The notes: generated by a model not told the origin, from the letters alone. 64,000 bases of DNA from JB111 sp049856295 (GCF_049856295.1 NZ_JBNDMZ010000001.1:62001-126000); one strand, 5' to 3'. Counted from the first letter of the stretch, positions 24,356 through 32,880 are shown. Numbers and translations are program-made.

Positions 24356-24369
24356 TGCAAGCGCTTGCA
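24356..24369. promoter_or_regulatory. LacI-type operator upstream of dctP
   Basis: TGCAAGCGCTTGCA is a perfect 14-bp palindrome, 40 bp upstream of the dctP start. With the internal site at 23211 it gives two operators about 1.14 kb apart. Confidence 0.8.
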
Positions 24370-24432
24370 CGTCAAGGTCTCAGGGCGAGGTTCTTGGTGT
24401 GTCGCAGATGTGCCGGGCCGGTCGGGGCGCAG

Positions 24433-24846
24433 TCAGCGCCCCGGCGCCGCGGCGAACGGGTCCTCGGCCCGGCTGCGCACCGGCACGATGTGCGTGCCGA
24501 ACGGGAGGAAGGCGAGCGGCACCATCTTCCAGCACGCGATCCCGAACGGGATGCCGACGATCGTCAGGCAGAGCAGCGCCCCGGCGAACAGGTGGACGAT
24601 CGCCAGCTCCCAGCCGAGGAGGACGATCCAGATGATGTTGGCGACGACGTGCAGGATGCCGAAGTCCCGTCGGAACTCCGCGCGGCGACCGAACGGCCAG
24701 ACGACGTAGCCGGCGAGCCGGAACGACGCGATGCCGAACGGGATCGTGATGATGAGGAGGCAGGCGATGATCCCCGCGATCACGTAGAACAGGAAGAGCC
24801 AGAACCCGGCCAGGACGAACCACAGGATGTTGCCGAGGATGCGCAT
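24433..24846 (-). CDS. YccF domain membrane protein
   Basis: The 137-residue protein carries the duplicated YccF pattern: LLIITIPFGIASFRLAGYVVWPFGR, then LTIVGIPFGIACWKMVPLAFLPFG, each after a hydrophobic helix pair. YccF proteins are inner-membrane proteins of unknown function. ATG 24846 is chosen because TACCGT lies exactly 6 nt upstream and the longer open frame adds an Arg-rich, non-conserved segment. Confidence 0.88.
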   Translation of the reverse strand: MRILGNILWFVLAGFWLFLFYVIAGIIACLLIITIPFGIASFRLAGYVVWPFGRRAEFRRDFGILHVVANIIWIVLLGWELAIVHLFAGALLCLTIVGIPFGIACWKMVPLAFLPFGTHIVPVRSRAEDPFAAAPGR

Positions 24847-24852
24847 GGCACC

Positions 24853-24858
24853 ACGGTA
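24853..24858 (-). promoter_or_regulatory. -10 element for leaderless mRNA of the YccF gene
   Basis: TACCGT on the minus strand, then GGTGCC (6 nt), then ATG 24846. Confidence 0.65.
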
Positions 24859-24944
24859 GGTGCGGGTCGCCCGGCGGTGTCGGCCGACGACGACGAGCGA
24901 CATGCACGACGCCGAACTGCACGCCCGACCATCGCGGCCCTGAG

Positions 24945-25006
24945 CCGCACTCTCGACCAGTCATGGCTCCCAACCGCAATCTCGACGAGCACCAACCGCA
25001 GTCTCG
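24945..25006. repeat. Three imperfect copies of CCGCANTCTCG
   Basis: Copies begin at 24945 (CCGCACTCTCGACCAG), 24974 (CCGCAATCTCGACGAG) and 24996 (CCGCAGTCTCGG), at 29- and 22-bp steps, just downstream of the 5-oxoprolinase gene on its strand. No hairpin is obvious. Confidence 0.5.
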
Positions 25007-25015
25007 GTGAACGGG

Positions 25016-28000
25016 CTAGGGGCGGCCGAACCCGCCGCCCCCGGGGGTCTCGACGACGAGTACGTCGCCGGGTCCCACCTCGACCGTCGCGACGCCGCCG
25101 AGCTCGACCAGCTCGCCGTCCGCGCGCTCGACCCGGTTCCGCCCCGGCGCACCCGGGGACCCGCCGGCCGCACCGAACGGGGCCACGCGCCGGTTGCCGG
25201 TGAGCAGGCTGACGGTGGTCGGCTCGAGGAAGCGGATCCGCCGGACGCCGCCGTCCCCGCCGCGCCAGCGCCCCGCGCCGCCGCTCCCGTGCCGCACCGC
25301 GTAGGACTCCAGCAGCACCGGCAGGCGCCACTCGAGGACCTCGGGGTCGGTGAGCCGCGAGTTCGTCATGTGGGTCTGGACCGTGTCGGTGCCGTCGAAC
25401 CCGTCGCCCGCGCCGGAGCCGGACGCGAGGGTCTCGTAGTACTGGAACCGCTCGTTGCCGAACGTCACGTTGTTCATCGTCCCCGCGCCCTCCGCGAGCA
25501 CCCCGAGGGCGCCGTACAGCGCGCTCGTCACCGCCTGCGACGTCTCGACGTTGCCGCCGACCACCGCTGCGGGGTGCTCCGGCGCGAGCATCGACCCCTC
25601 CGGCACGACGATCCGCAGCGGCCGCAGGCACCCGTCGTTGAGCGGGATGTCCGCCTCGACGAGGGTGCGGAACACGTACAGCACCGCGGCCCAGGTCACC
25701 GCCGTCGGGGCGTTGAGGTTGGTGCCCAGCTGGGCGGAGGTGCCGGTGAGGTCGATCGTCGCCTCGCGCGCCTGGCGGTCGACCTCGATGCGGACCCGGA
25801 TGTGCGCGCCCGCGTCGGTCTCGTAGTCCCACGTCCCGCCGCTCAGGCGGGCGACGGCGCGGCGCACCGACTCCTCGGCGTTGTCCTGGACGTGCCCCAT
25901 GTAGGCCTGGACGACCTCGAGCCCGTAGCGCTGGACGAGCGCCCGCACCTCGCTCACGCCGGTCGCGTTCGCGGCGACCTGGGCACGCAGGTCGGCGAGG
26001 TTCGTCGCCGGGTCGCGCGAGGGGTAGGGCCCCGAGGTGAGCAGCTCCTCGGTCGCGGCCTCGCGGAAGCGCTCGTCGTCGACGAGCAGCCAGTCGTCGA
26101 ACAGGATCCCCTCCTCGTCCACCGTCGTCGACGTCGCGGGCATCGAGCCCGGCGTGAGCCCACCGATCTCCGCGTGGTGGCCGCGCGAGGCCACGAGGAA
26201 CAGCAGCTCGGTCCCGTCGTCGTCGAAGACCGGGGTGACCACGGTGACGTCGGGCAGGTGCGTGCCCCCGTGGTACGGGTCGTTGACGGCGACGACCTGC
26301 CCGGGACGCAGCCGGTCCCCCCGGCGCCGCAGGACCTCCTGGACGGTGGCGCCCATCGACCCGAGGTGGACCGGGATGTGCGGGGCGTTGGCCACGAGGT
26401 GCCCCGTCGGGTCGAACAGGGCGCACGAGAAGTCGAGCCGCTCCTTGATGTTGACCGACTGCGCGGTCGCCTCGAGCCGCGCGCCCATCTGCTCGGCCAC
26501 CGACATGAACAGGCTGTTGAACACCTCGAGCATGACCGGGTCCGCGACCGTGCCCGCGGTCGGGGCCTCGCGCGGGCTCGACCGCTCGAGCAGCAGCGCG
26601 CCGTCCTCGAGCACGCGGGCCCGCCACCCGGGCTCGACGACGGTCGTGGAGTCCGGGTCGGCGACGATCGCCGGTCCCTCGAGCGGGTCGGCGCCGATCC
26701 CCGCCCGACGCCGCAGCGGCACCTCGCGGGTCGTCCCGCCCACGTGCATGGTCACCTCGGCGGTGCCGCCGCCTGCGGCGTCGTCGGCGGCGATCGTCGG
26801 CCGGGGCGAGCGGACGACGGCCTCGACGGACACGGCCTCGACGACGAGCGGGCGGTCGAGGAGGAAGGAGTACGTGCGCCGGTGCTCCTCCTCGAACGCG
26901 GCACGCATCTGCGCGGGCGGGCCGAGCGGGACCTGCACGGCCGTGTCGGTGCGTTCGTAGCGCAGGTGCGCCCGCGCGGAGACCGCGACCTCGCCCGACG
27001 CCTCACCGGCCACCGCGCCGCGCGCCTGACCGGCCAGCTCCTCGGCGACGGCGCTCAGCGAGGGGGCGGCGTCGTCGTCGAGGACGGTCTCGACCGAGGT
27101 CTCGCGGATCGCCGTGACGTCGGCGAGTCCCATCCCGAGCGCGGACAGGACGCCGGCCATCGGCGGGACGAGGACCGTGGAGATGCCCAGCGCGTCCGCG
27201 ACCCGGCAGGCGTGCTGGCCGCCGGCGCCGCCGAAGGTCGTCAGAGCGTGGTCGGTGACGTCGTGGCCGCGCCGGACGGAGACGTGCTTGATGGCGCCGG
27301 CCATCGTCGTGACGGCGACGTCGAGGAACCCCTCCGCCACCTCCTCGGGGGTGCGACGGTGGCCGGTCTCCTCGGCGAGCCGCTCGGCCAGCTCGGTGAA
27401 CAGCCGGTCGACGACCTCGCGGTCGAGCGGCTCGTCCCCGCCGGGGCCGAAGACGTGCGGGAAGGAGTCCGGGTCGATCCGGCCGAGCTGGACGTTGGCG
27501 TCGGTGAGCGTGAGCGGGCCGCCGCGGCGGTAGCAGGCGGGCCCGGGGTCGGCGCCGGCCGAGTCCGGGCCGACCGTCAGCCGGCCGTCCGTCACGTGGA
27601 GGATCGATCCGCCCCCGGCGGCGACGGTGTGGATCGCGAGCATCGGCGCCCGCAGGCGGACGCCCGCGACCTCGGTGTGGAAGTCGCGCTCGAGCTCCCC
27701 GGCGTGGTGGGAGACGTCGGTGGAGGTGCCACCCATGTCGAAGCCGACGACCCGGTCGAGCCCGGAGCGCGCCGAGAGCTCGGCCATGCCGACGATGCCG
27801 CCGGCGGGGCCGGACAGGATCGCGTCCTTGCCGCGGAAGGTGTGGGCCTCGGTGAGGCCGCCGGAGGACTGCATGAACAGCAGCCGCACGCCGGGCAGCT
27901 CGGCGGCGACCTGGTCGACGTACCGGGCGAGGACGGGGGAGAGGTAGGCGTCGACGACCGTGGTGTCGCCGCGCGGGACCACCCGCATGAGTGGGCTGAC

Positions 28001-28582
28001 CTCGCTGGAGATCGAGACCTGCCCGAACCCGAGGCGGCGCGCGAGGTCGCCGATCGCCCGCTCGTGCTCGGGGTGGAGGTGGCTGTGCAGGCACAGGACG
28101 GCGACGGCGTCGATGCCGTCGGCCCGGGCGCGGGCCAGCTCGGGCTCGAGGCCGGCCAGGTCGGGCGGCGTGAGCACCTCGCCGTGGGCGGTGATCCGCT
28201 CGTCGACCTCGATGACGCGGTCGTAGAGCATCTCGGCGAGCTCGATGCGTCGCTCGAAGATGTGCGGCCGCTCCTGGAAGCCGATCCGGAGCGCGTCGGC
28301 GAACCCGCGCGTGACGACGAGGGCGGTGGGCTCGCCCGTCCGCTCGAGCAGGGCGTTGGTGGCGACCGTGGTGCCCATGCGGACGACCTCGACGTCGTCG
28401 GCGGGCACGGGCGTCCCGGGCGCGAGGCCGAGCACGTGCCGGATGCCGGCGACGGCGGCGTCCGCGTAGCGGTCCGGGTCGTGGGAGAGCAGCTTGTGCG
28501 AGGCGAGCGATCCGTCCGGGCGGCGGGCCACCACGTCCGTGAACGTCCCGCCGCGGTCGATCCAGAACTGCCATCCCGTCAT
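25016..28582 (-). CDS. ATP-dependent 5-oxoprolinase (fused HyuA-HyuB)
   Basis: The 1188-residue protein has the full length of eukaryote-type 5-oxoprolinases. Residues 1-690 are the HyuA/acetate-kinase-like ATPase part (FWIDRGGTFTDVVARRPDG at the start; VVGFDMGGTSTDVSHHAGE near 285). Residues about 695-1188 are the HyuB part (MSVAEQMGARLEATAQSVNI, NDPYHGGTHLPDVTVV, GGAGRWRGGDGGVRRI). It opens pyroglutamate to glutamate with ATP. WQFWIDRGGTFTDVVARR favours 5-oxoprolinase over N-methylhydantoinase, where the two parts are usually separate. The unit is monocistronic and ATG 28582 has TAGGCT 6 nt upstream. Confidence 0.88.
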   Translation of the reverse strand: MTGWQFWIDRGGTFTDVVARRPDGSLASHKLLSHDPDRYADAAVAGIRHVLGLAPGTPVPADDVEVVRMGTTVATNALLERTGEPTALVVTRGFADALRIGFQERPHIFERRIELAEMLYDRVIEVDERITAHGEVLTPPDLAGLEPELARARADGIDAVAVLCLHSHLHPEHERAIGDLARRLGFGQVSISSEVSPLMRVVPRGDTTVVDAYLSPVLARYVDQVAAELPGVRLLFMQSSGGLTEAHTFRGKDAILSGPAGGIVGMAELSARSGLDRVVGFDMGGTSTDVSHHAGELERDFHTEVAGVRLRAPMLAIHTVAAGGGSILHVTDGRLTVGPDSAGADPGPACYRRGGPLTLTDANVQLGRIDPDSFPHVFGPGGDEPLDREVVDRLFTELAERLAEETGHRRTPEEVAEGFLDVAVTTMAGAIKHVSVRRGHDVTDHALTTFGGAGGQHACRVADALGISTVLVPPMAGVLSALGMGLADVTAIRETSVETVLDDDAAPSLSAVAEELAGQARGAVAGEASGEVAVSARAHLRYERTDTAVQVPLGPPAQMRAAFEEEHRRTYSFLLDRPLVVEAVSVEAVVRSPRPTIAADDAAGGGTAEVTMHVGGTTREVPLRRRAGIGADPLEGPAIVADPDSTTVVEPGWRARVLEDGALLLERSSPREAPTAGTVADPVMLEVFNSLFMSVAEQMGARLEATAQSVNIKERLDFSCALFDPTGHLVANAPHIPVHLGSMGATVQEVLRRRGDRLRPGQVVAVNDPYHGGTHLPDVTVVTPVFDDDGTELLFLVASRGHHAEIGGLTPGSMPATSTTVDEEGILFDDWLLVDDERFREAATEELLTSGPYPSRDPATNLADLRAQVAANATGVSEVRALVQRYGLEVVQAYMGHVQDNAEESVRRAVARLSGGTWDYETDAGAHIRVRIEVDRQAREATIDLTGTSAQLGTNLNAPTAVTWAAVLYVFRTLVEADIPLNDGCLRPLRIVVPEGSMLAPEHPAAVVGGNVETSQAVTSALYGALGVLAEGAGTMNNVTFGNERFQYYETLASGSGAGDGFDGTDTVQTHMTNSRLTDPEVLEWRLPVLLESYAVRHGSGGAGRWRGGDGGVRRIRFLEPTTVSLLTGNRRVAPFGAAGGSPGAPGRNRVERADGELVELGGVATVEVGPGDVLVVETPGGGGFGRP

Positions 28583-28588
28583 GGCGCG

Positions 28589-28594
28589 AGCCTA
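28589..28594 (-). promoter_or_regulatory. -10 element for leaderless mRNA of the 5-oxoprolinase gene
   Basis: TAGGCT on the minus strand, then CGCGCC (6 nt), then ATG 28582. Confidence 0.65.
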
Positions 28595-28655
28595 GGCGGG
28601 CGATGCGCCGGCACATGCCCGCCTCGGGCCGGGCGTCGCGCTCGGTCGTGCCACC

Positions 28656-28661
28656 TACCCT
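28656..28661 (+). promoter_or_regulatory. -10 element of the lipoprotein gene
   Basis: TACCCT, with a predicted start site near 28668 and a leader of about 40 nt that contains GGAGAGG before ATG 28709. Confidence 0.5.
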
Positions 28662-28708
28662 GGTGGGAGACCCGCGCGAGCGCACGGGAGCCGATGCGGA
28701 GAGGTGAC

Positions 28709-29413
28709 ATGTCGACGACGACGAGGACCGGTGCCCTGGCACTCGGGACGGCCGGGCTGCTCGCCGCCGCCGGGTGCGGGGCCGGCGCGGAGGAGGCGGT
28801 GCCTGCGACCGACGCCGACGGCCTCGCGACCCAGGCCTGCGCCCTGGCGATCGAGGCGAGCGCGACCCCGGTCGACCAGTGGCAGGGATTCATCGGCGAC
28901 GAGACGCAGGCGGAGGTGCTCATGGTCGCCGGTGCCTCCGGCATGCTCGGCGCCACCACCCAGGCCCCGCTCCCGGGGTACGAGGACCTGCTCGAGGATG
29001 CGACCTCGGTGCACCAGGGGATCTCGCGGATCGACACCGAGATGATGACCGAGGGCCTCGACGGCCTGGTGGCCGCCTGTGAGGAGCGCGGCCTGCCCGA
29101 CGGCGAGGTCGACGTCGCGGAGGAGTCCCGCGTCGCCTACGCGTGCGCCCTCGTGACGGCCGTGAGCGACGACGGTCGGTCCGCCGAGGAGTGGTTGACG
29201 ATCGGTCCGGACGCGCCGGACGAGGACGCCGTCGTCATGGCACAGGTGGGGGGCTTCTCCGGAGTCATGGGCGGGATGAACGGCCACATGGTGCCGGGGC
29301 ACGACGAGCTGTCGCGGGCGGCCGAGGGTGCGGTGCGCGGGCTCATGACGATTCACACCGAGGAGCTGGACGAGTCGGTCGACGCCGGCGCCGCGTACTG
29401 CGCGACCCTCTGA
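28709..29413 (+). CDS. Lipoprotein of unknown function with an internal duplication
   Basis: The 234-residue protein has a lipoprotein signal (lipobox AAGC, Cys near residue 22). The mature part seems to be an internal duplication: ACALAIEASATPVDQWQGFIGDETQAEVLM resembles ACALVTAVSDDGRSAEEWLTIGPDAPDEDAVVMA, and both halves end with a Met/Gly-rich stretch and HXXIXXXDTE-like helices. No family is recognised. Its 3' end overlaps the convergent P-type ATPase gene by 61 nt. Confidence 0.7.
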   Translation: MSTTTRTGALALGTAGLLAAAGCGAGAEEAVPATDADGLATQACALAIEASATPVDQWQGFIGDETQAEVLMVAGASGMLGATTQAPLPGYEDLLEDATSVHQGISRIDTEMMTEGLDGLVAACEERGLPDGEVDVAEESRVAYACALVTAVSDDGRSAEEWLTIGPDAPDEDAVVMAQVGGFSGVMGGMNGHMVPGHDELSRAAEGAVRGLMTIHTEELDESVDAGAAYCATL

Positions 29414-31314
29414 CCCGACGCCGCCGGGGCGTCCGTGTCGGAGCCCGCCGCCCGCCGCAGGCGCAGCAGCCGCATGGCGTTGACGATGACGACGAGCACC
29501 GAGGCCTCGTGCACGAGCATCCCGATCGCCATCGTCACGCCTCCGGCGAAGACGCCGGCGAGCAGAGCGGCGACGGTGATCAGCGCGATCGCGATGTTCT
29601 GCCGCATGACGGACACCGTGCGCCTGGCCAGCCCGATCGCCTCGGGAAGCCGCAGGAGGTTGTCGCCCATGAGGGCGATGTCCGCGGTCTCGACGGCGAC
29701 GGCCGAACCGGCCGCCCCCATGGCCACCCCGATGTCGGCGGTGGCCAGGGCGGGGGCGTCGTTGACGCCGTCGCCGACCATCGCGACCGTGTGCCCCTGC
29801 TCCTGCAGGTCGCGCACGGCGTCGAGCTTGTCCTCCGGCAGCAGGCCGGCGCGGACCTCGTCGACGCCGGTGGCCCGCCCGATCGCCTCGGCCACGAGCG
29901 GGGCGTCGCCGGTGAGCATGACGACCGTCTTCACGCCCGCCTCGTGCAGCTCGCGCACCATGCGGGCGGCGTCGGTGCGGACGCGGTCCGCGACGGCGAC
30001 GACCCCGACGACGGCGTCGTCGACCGCGACGATCATCGGCGTGCGGCCGGCCGACGCGAGGCGGTCGGCCTCGGCCGCGGCCCCGACGGCGTCGGGGACG
30101 TGGAACTGCTCGAGCAGGGCGGCGTTGCCGATGAGCACCCGGCGGCCGCCGGTCCGTGCGGCGATGCCCTTGCCCGGGACGGGTTCGGTCGACTCGGGCA
30201 GGCCCGGGGTGCCGAGGTCCTGCTCCCGGGCGGCGTCGAGGATCGGCCGGGCGAGCGGGTGCTCGGAGCCGGCCTCGCCGCGGGCGGCCCAGGCGAGGAT
30301 GTCGTCCTCGGACCAGTCCGGGTCCAGGGAGACGACGTCGGTCAGGTGCGGGGTGCCCTCGGTGAGGGTGCCGGTCTTGTCCACGGCGACGGCGTCGATC
30401 CGTGCGGAGGTCTCGAGGTACTCGCCGCCCTTGATGAGGATGCCGTCCCGGGCGGCGCGGCCGATGCCGGCGACGATGGCCACCGGGATCGAGATGACGA
30501 GAGCGCCCGGGCAGCCGATGACGAGCAGGGTCAGCGCGAGCACGACGTCGCCCGTGACGAGGCCGGCGAGCAGGGCGAGCACCATGATGCCCGGGGTGTA
30601 CCAGCGGGAGAACCGGTCGATGAACGCGGCGGTCCGGGCCCGGGCGTCCTGGGCCTCCTCGACGCGGTGGATGATCCGGGCGAGCGTGGTGCCCGCGCCC
30701 ACTCCGGTGGCCTCGACCTGGAGGAACCCGCTGCGCGAGATCGTGCCGGCGAAGACCTGGTCCCCCTCGGTCTTCTCGGCGGGGATCGACTCGCCGGTGA
30801 TGGAGGCCTCGTCGAGCGCCCCGGTCCCGCCGACGACGATGCCGTCGACGGGCACCCTGGCGCCGTTCTTCACGAGCACGGTCTCGCCCGTGGCGACGGC
30901 GGCGGCCGGGACCTCGACCTGCTCGCCGTCGCGCAGGACGACGGCGACGTCGGGGGCCACGGCGACGAGCTCGGCCAGTGCCGAACGCGTCTTGTTCATC
31001 GTCCTCGCCTCGAGGGCGTGGCCGAGCGCGAACAGGAACGTCACCGCGGCCGCCTCCCAGACCTGACCGATGACCAGCGCGCCGGCGGCGGCGACGGTGA
31101 CGAGCAGGTCGATGCCGATGGTGCGCACCATGAGGGCGCGGAGCGCCTTGACGGCGATCGGTGCGCCGGCTACGACCGCCGCGGCCGCCATGAGGATCCG
31201 GCCGGCGAGCAGCGAGCCGAGCGCGTACTCGGCGACGAAGGCGGTGGCGATGAGGACGCCGGCGGCGACAGGGACGCCCCAGGGGCCCCGCCACCGGCTG
31301 CGCATCGTGCTCAT
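29353..31314 (-). CDS. Heavy-metal P1B-type ATPase with a CPG motif
   Basis: The 653-residue protein has the P1B ATPase core: TGES (residues about 195), VIGCPGALVISIP in the metal-binding helix (about 295), phosphorylation motif DKTGT (about 340), the P1B SEHPLARPI motif (about 395), and GDGVNDAPAL (about 535). The metal helix reads CPG, not the usual CPC of Cu or Zn/Cd pumps, so the ion is uncertain. There is no N-terminal metal-binding domain; the separate HMA protein just upstream may deliver the metal. GGGGAGGAGAA precedes ATG 31314. The C-terminal tail ends in a Ser-rich stretch that overlaps the convergent lipoprotein gene. Confidence 0.88.
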   Translation of the reverse strand: MSTMRSRWRGPWGVPVAAGVLIATAFVAEYALGSLLAGRILMAAAAVVAGAPIAVKALRALMVRTIGIDLLVTVAAAGALVIGQVWEAAAVTFLFALGHALEARTMNKTRSALAELVAVAPDVAVVLRDGEQVEVPAAAVATGETVLVKNGARVPVDGIVVGGTGALDEASITGESIPAEKTEGDQVFAGTISRSGFLQVEATGVGAGTTLARIIHRVEEAQDARARTAAFIDRFSRWYTPGIMVLALLAGLVTGDVVLALTLLVIGCPGALVISIPVAIVAGIGRAARDGILIKGGEYLETSARIDAVAVDKTGTLTEGTPHLTDVVSLDPDWSEDDILAWAARGEAGSEHPLARPILDAAREQDLGTPGLPESTEPVPGKGIAARTGGRRVLIGNAALLEQFHVPDAVGAAAEADRLASAGRTPMIVAVDDAVVGVVAVADRVRTDAARMVRELHEAGVKTVVMLTGDAPLVAEAIGRATGVDEVRAGLLPEDKLDAVRDLQEQGHTVAMVGDGVNDAPALATADIGVAMGAAGSAVAVETADIALMGDNLLRLPEAIGLARRTVSVMRQNIAIALITVAALLAGVFAGGVTMAIGMLVHEASVLVVIVNAMRLLRLRRAAGSDTDAPAASGQRVAQYAAPASTDSSSSSV

Positions 31315-31349
31315 GTGAGTGTTCTCCTCCCCAGCGGTGCCGGGCGCCG

Positions 31350-31589
31350 TCAGAACGCCGAGAGCGTGGCCGTGTAGCCCGCCCTGGCGATCGCCGCGAC
31401 GACGTCGTCGGTGGAGGTGAGCGCGGGGTCGTGGTCGACGACGACGCGTGCGGAGGTGAAGTGCACCGTCACGTTGTGAACGCCGGGCAGGCGGCCGACC
31501 TGCTTCTCGATCTTCGCCACGCACGAGGGGCACGAGAACCCCTCGGCGCGGAAGGTGGAACGGGTGGTGGGGGTGGTCGTCGTGGTCAT
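31350..31589 (-). CDS. HMA metallochaperone, CopZ-like
   Basis: The 79-residue protein is a single heavy-metal-associated domain with the metal-binding site GFSCPSC (Cys near residues 20 and 23) and the ferredoxin-like pattern KIEKQVGRLPGVHNVTVHF, then DDVVAAIARAGYTA. It lies 35 nt before the P-type ATPase, which lacks such a domain, so it probably hands metal to it. Its promoter carries an FNR-type site at 31659-31672. Confidence 0.88.
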   Translation of the reverse strand: MTTTTTPTTRSTFRAEGFSCPSCVAKIEKQVGRLPGVHNVTVHFTSARVVVDHDPALTSTDDVVAAIARAGYTATLSAF

Positions 31590-31630
31590 GACTCGTGCCC
31601 TTCTCGTCGGTGCGGGTGCTGATGTCCCTC

Positions 31631-31672
31631 ACCGTAGGAAGGCGCGCCCGAGGGCAACATGACGCGCGTCAA
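31631..31672 (-). promoter_or_regulatory. FNR-type site and promoter of the metal-ATPase operon
   Basis: On the minus strand TTGACGCGCGTCAT (31672-31659; inner TGACGCGCGTCA is a perfect palindrome) lies upstream of the -10 TACGGT (31636-31631). With a start near 31624 the site is centred at about -41.5, the class II activation position. The -35 region is poor, as expected for an activator-dependent promoter. Confidence 0.6.
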
Positions 31673-31782
31673 TCAACCGCGAACGGCCCTTCCGGGCGGG
31701 GGAGACCGGTCGCCCACCCGGTCACGACCCGCTGCCGTGCGGGTCCTGGCCGCGGCCGCGGGATCGACGCCGGGCGCGCGGG

Positions 31783-32532
31783 TCAGGCGGCGTCGCGGAC
31801 GGCGGCGAGCCGGTCGATGTCCGCCAGGGCGACCCAGCGGCGGCCCGACTCGACGAGGCCGTCCCGTCGCCAGCGGCTGAGCAGCCTGCTGACGGACTCG
31901 GTCGCCGAGCCGGTGAGCGCCGCGAGGTCCTCGCGGCCGAGCGGGGCCTGCAGGAGCGTCATCCCCTCCCAGGGTTCGCCGATCTTCTCGGCGAGGACGA
32001 GCAGGGCCGCGGCGAGCCGCTGCTCCAGCGGCGCCCCGGAGAGCAGGTGGACAGACTCGTGCGCCTCGGCGAGCCGCTGCCCGATCCGGTGGAGCGCGGC
32101 GACGGCGACTCGGGGGAGCTCGTCGACGAGCGCGGCGAACTGCTCGCTGCTCACGTGCAGGAGGCAGGTGAAGGTCAGCGCGCGGGCGTCGTCCGGGTAG
32201 GTGCCGACGCCGAGCGACGGCAGTGCCCCGAACGACTCGCCGGGTCCGTGCAGCCCGAGCAGGGTCTCGCGGCCGTCGATCGCGGTACGCGAGACGCGGC
32301 TGAGGCCGGCGGCGGGGATGAAGAGACGGTCGGCGGGATCGCCCGAGTGATAGATCGGCTCGCCCGCCGCGTAGTGCCGTGCGCGGAAGTGGGTGTCGAC
32401 GGCGGCGAGCTCGGCGGGAGGGAGGCCGGTGAACAGCGGGTCGCGCCCGAGCACCGCGAGGCGGAGCTGCGGGGTGCAGGCGTGCGGGTCGATGACCGGC
32501 TCGGTGAGCGGGGTGTGTCGCCGCTCGGTCAT
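31783..32532 (-). CDS. Crp/Fnr-family transcription regulator
   Basis: The 249-residue protein has a cyclic-nucleotide-binding-type beta-barrel (residues about 35-150: GDPADRLFIPAAGLSRVS, LLGLHGPGESFGALP), a dimer helix and a C-terminal winged HTH (LGREDLAALTGSATESVSRLLSRW). The recognition helix has the FNR-type ExxSR residues, which read TTGAC/T half-sites. Only two Cys are seen, so an FNR-like 4Fe-4S cluster is unlikely. AGGAGCC precedes ATG 32532. It lies just upstream of the HMA-ATPase pair on the same strand and is the likely reader of the site at 31659. Confidence 0.85.
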   Translation of the reverse strand: MTERRHTPLTEPVIDPHACTPQLRLAVLGRDPLFTGLPPAELAAVDTHFRARHYAAGEPIYHSGDPADRLFIPAAGLSRVSRTAIDGRETLLGLHGPGESFGALPSLGVGTYPDDARALTFTCLLHVSSEQFAALVDELPRVAVAALHRIGQRLAEAHESVHLLSGAPLEQRLAAALLVLAEKIGEPWEGMTLLQAPLGREDLAALTGSATESVSRLLSRWRRDGLVESGRRWVALADIDRLAAVRDAA

Positions 32533-32880
32533 GGCTCCTGCCCTTCGTGTCCGTCCCGGTGCCGTCCGCTCCGGTGGGCCCGTGGCCAGGATAGGAGCCC
32601 GATCAGGAGTTCTGGGCTCGTTGTCCCCGTGGTCCCGTCCGGATCCTCGGCTCTCGGCCCCACGCATCCCGACCCCCGGTCCTCGCTGCCGCGACCCCGC
32701 AGCTCTCGGCACCCCGCGGCCGGCGGTCTCCCTGCCGGGAGGCGCCTCTCACGGAGATGACAGGTCGCTCACGACGGTGTCCTCGGTGCCACAGATCGGG
32801 TCGGCACAGTAGAGGTCATCAAGGAGGACGGCCACAGGGCCCGTCCCGGGACCGGCCGCAGGGCCACGAGAGGACAGACC
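32533..32880. other. Gap between divergent genes
   Basis: The stretch holds short CTCTCGGC/CCCCG-rich repetitions but no frame with protein-like composition or a usable start. It is the upstream region of both the Crp/Fnr gene and the secreted repeat protein; no firm promoter could be picked out. Confidence 0.5.

Noticed and set aside
25007..29413. 1468-codon open frame antisense to the 5-oxoprolinase gene
   Set aside because: High-GC shadow frame: no family motifs, Arg/Gly/Asp-biased composition. Only its last 235 codons, from ATG 28709, are a real gene.
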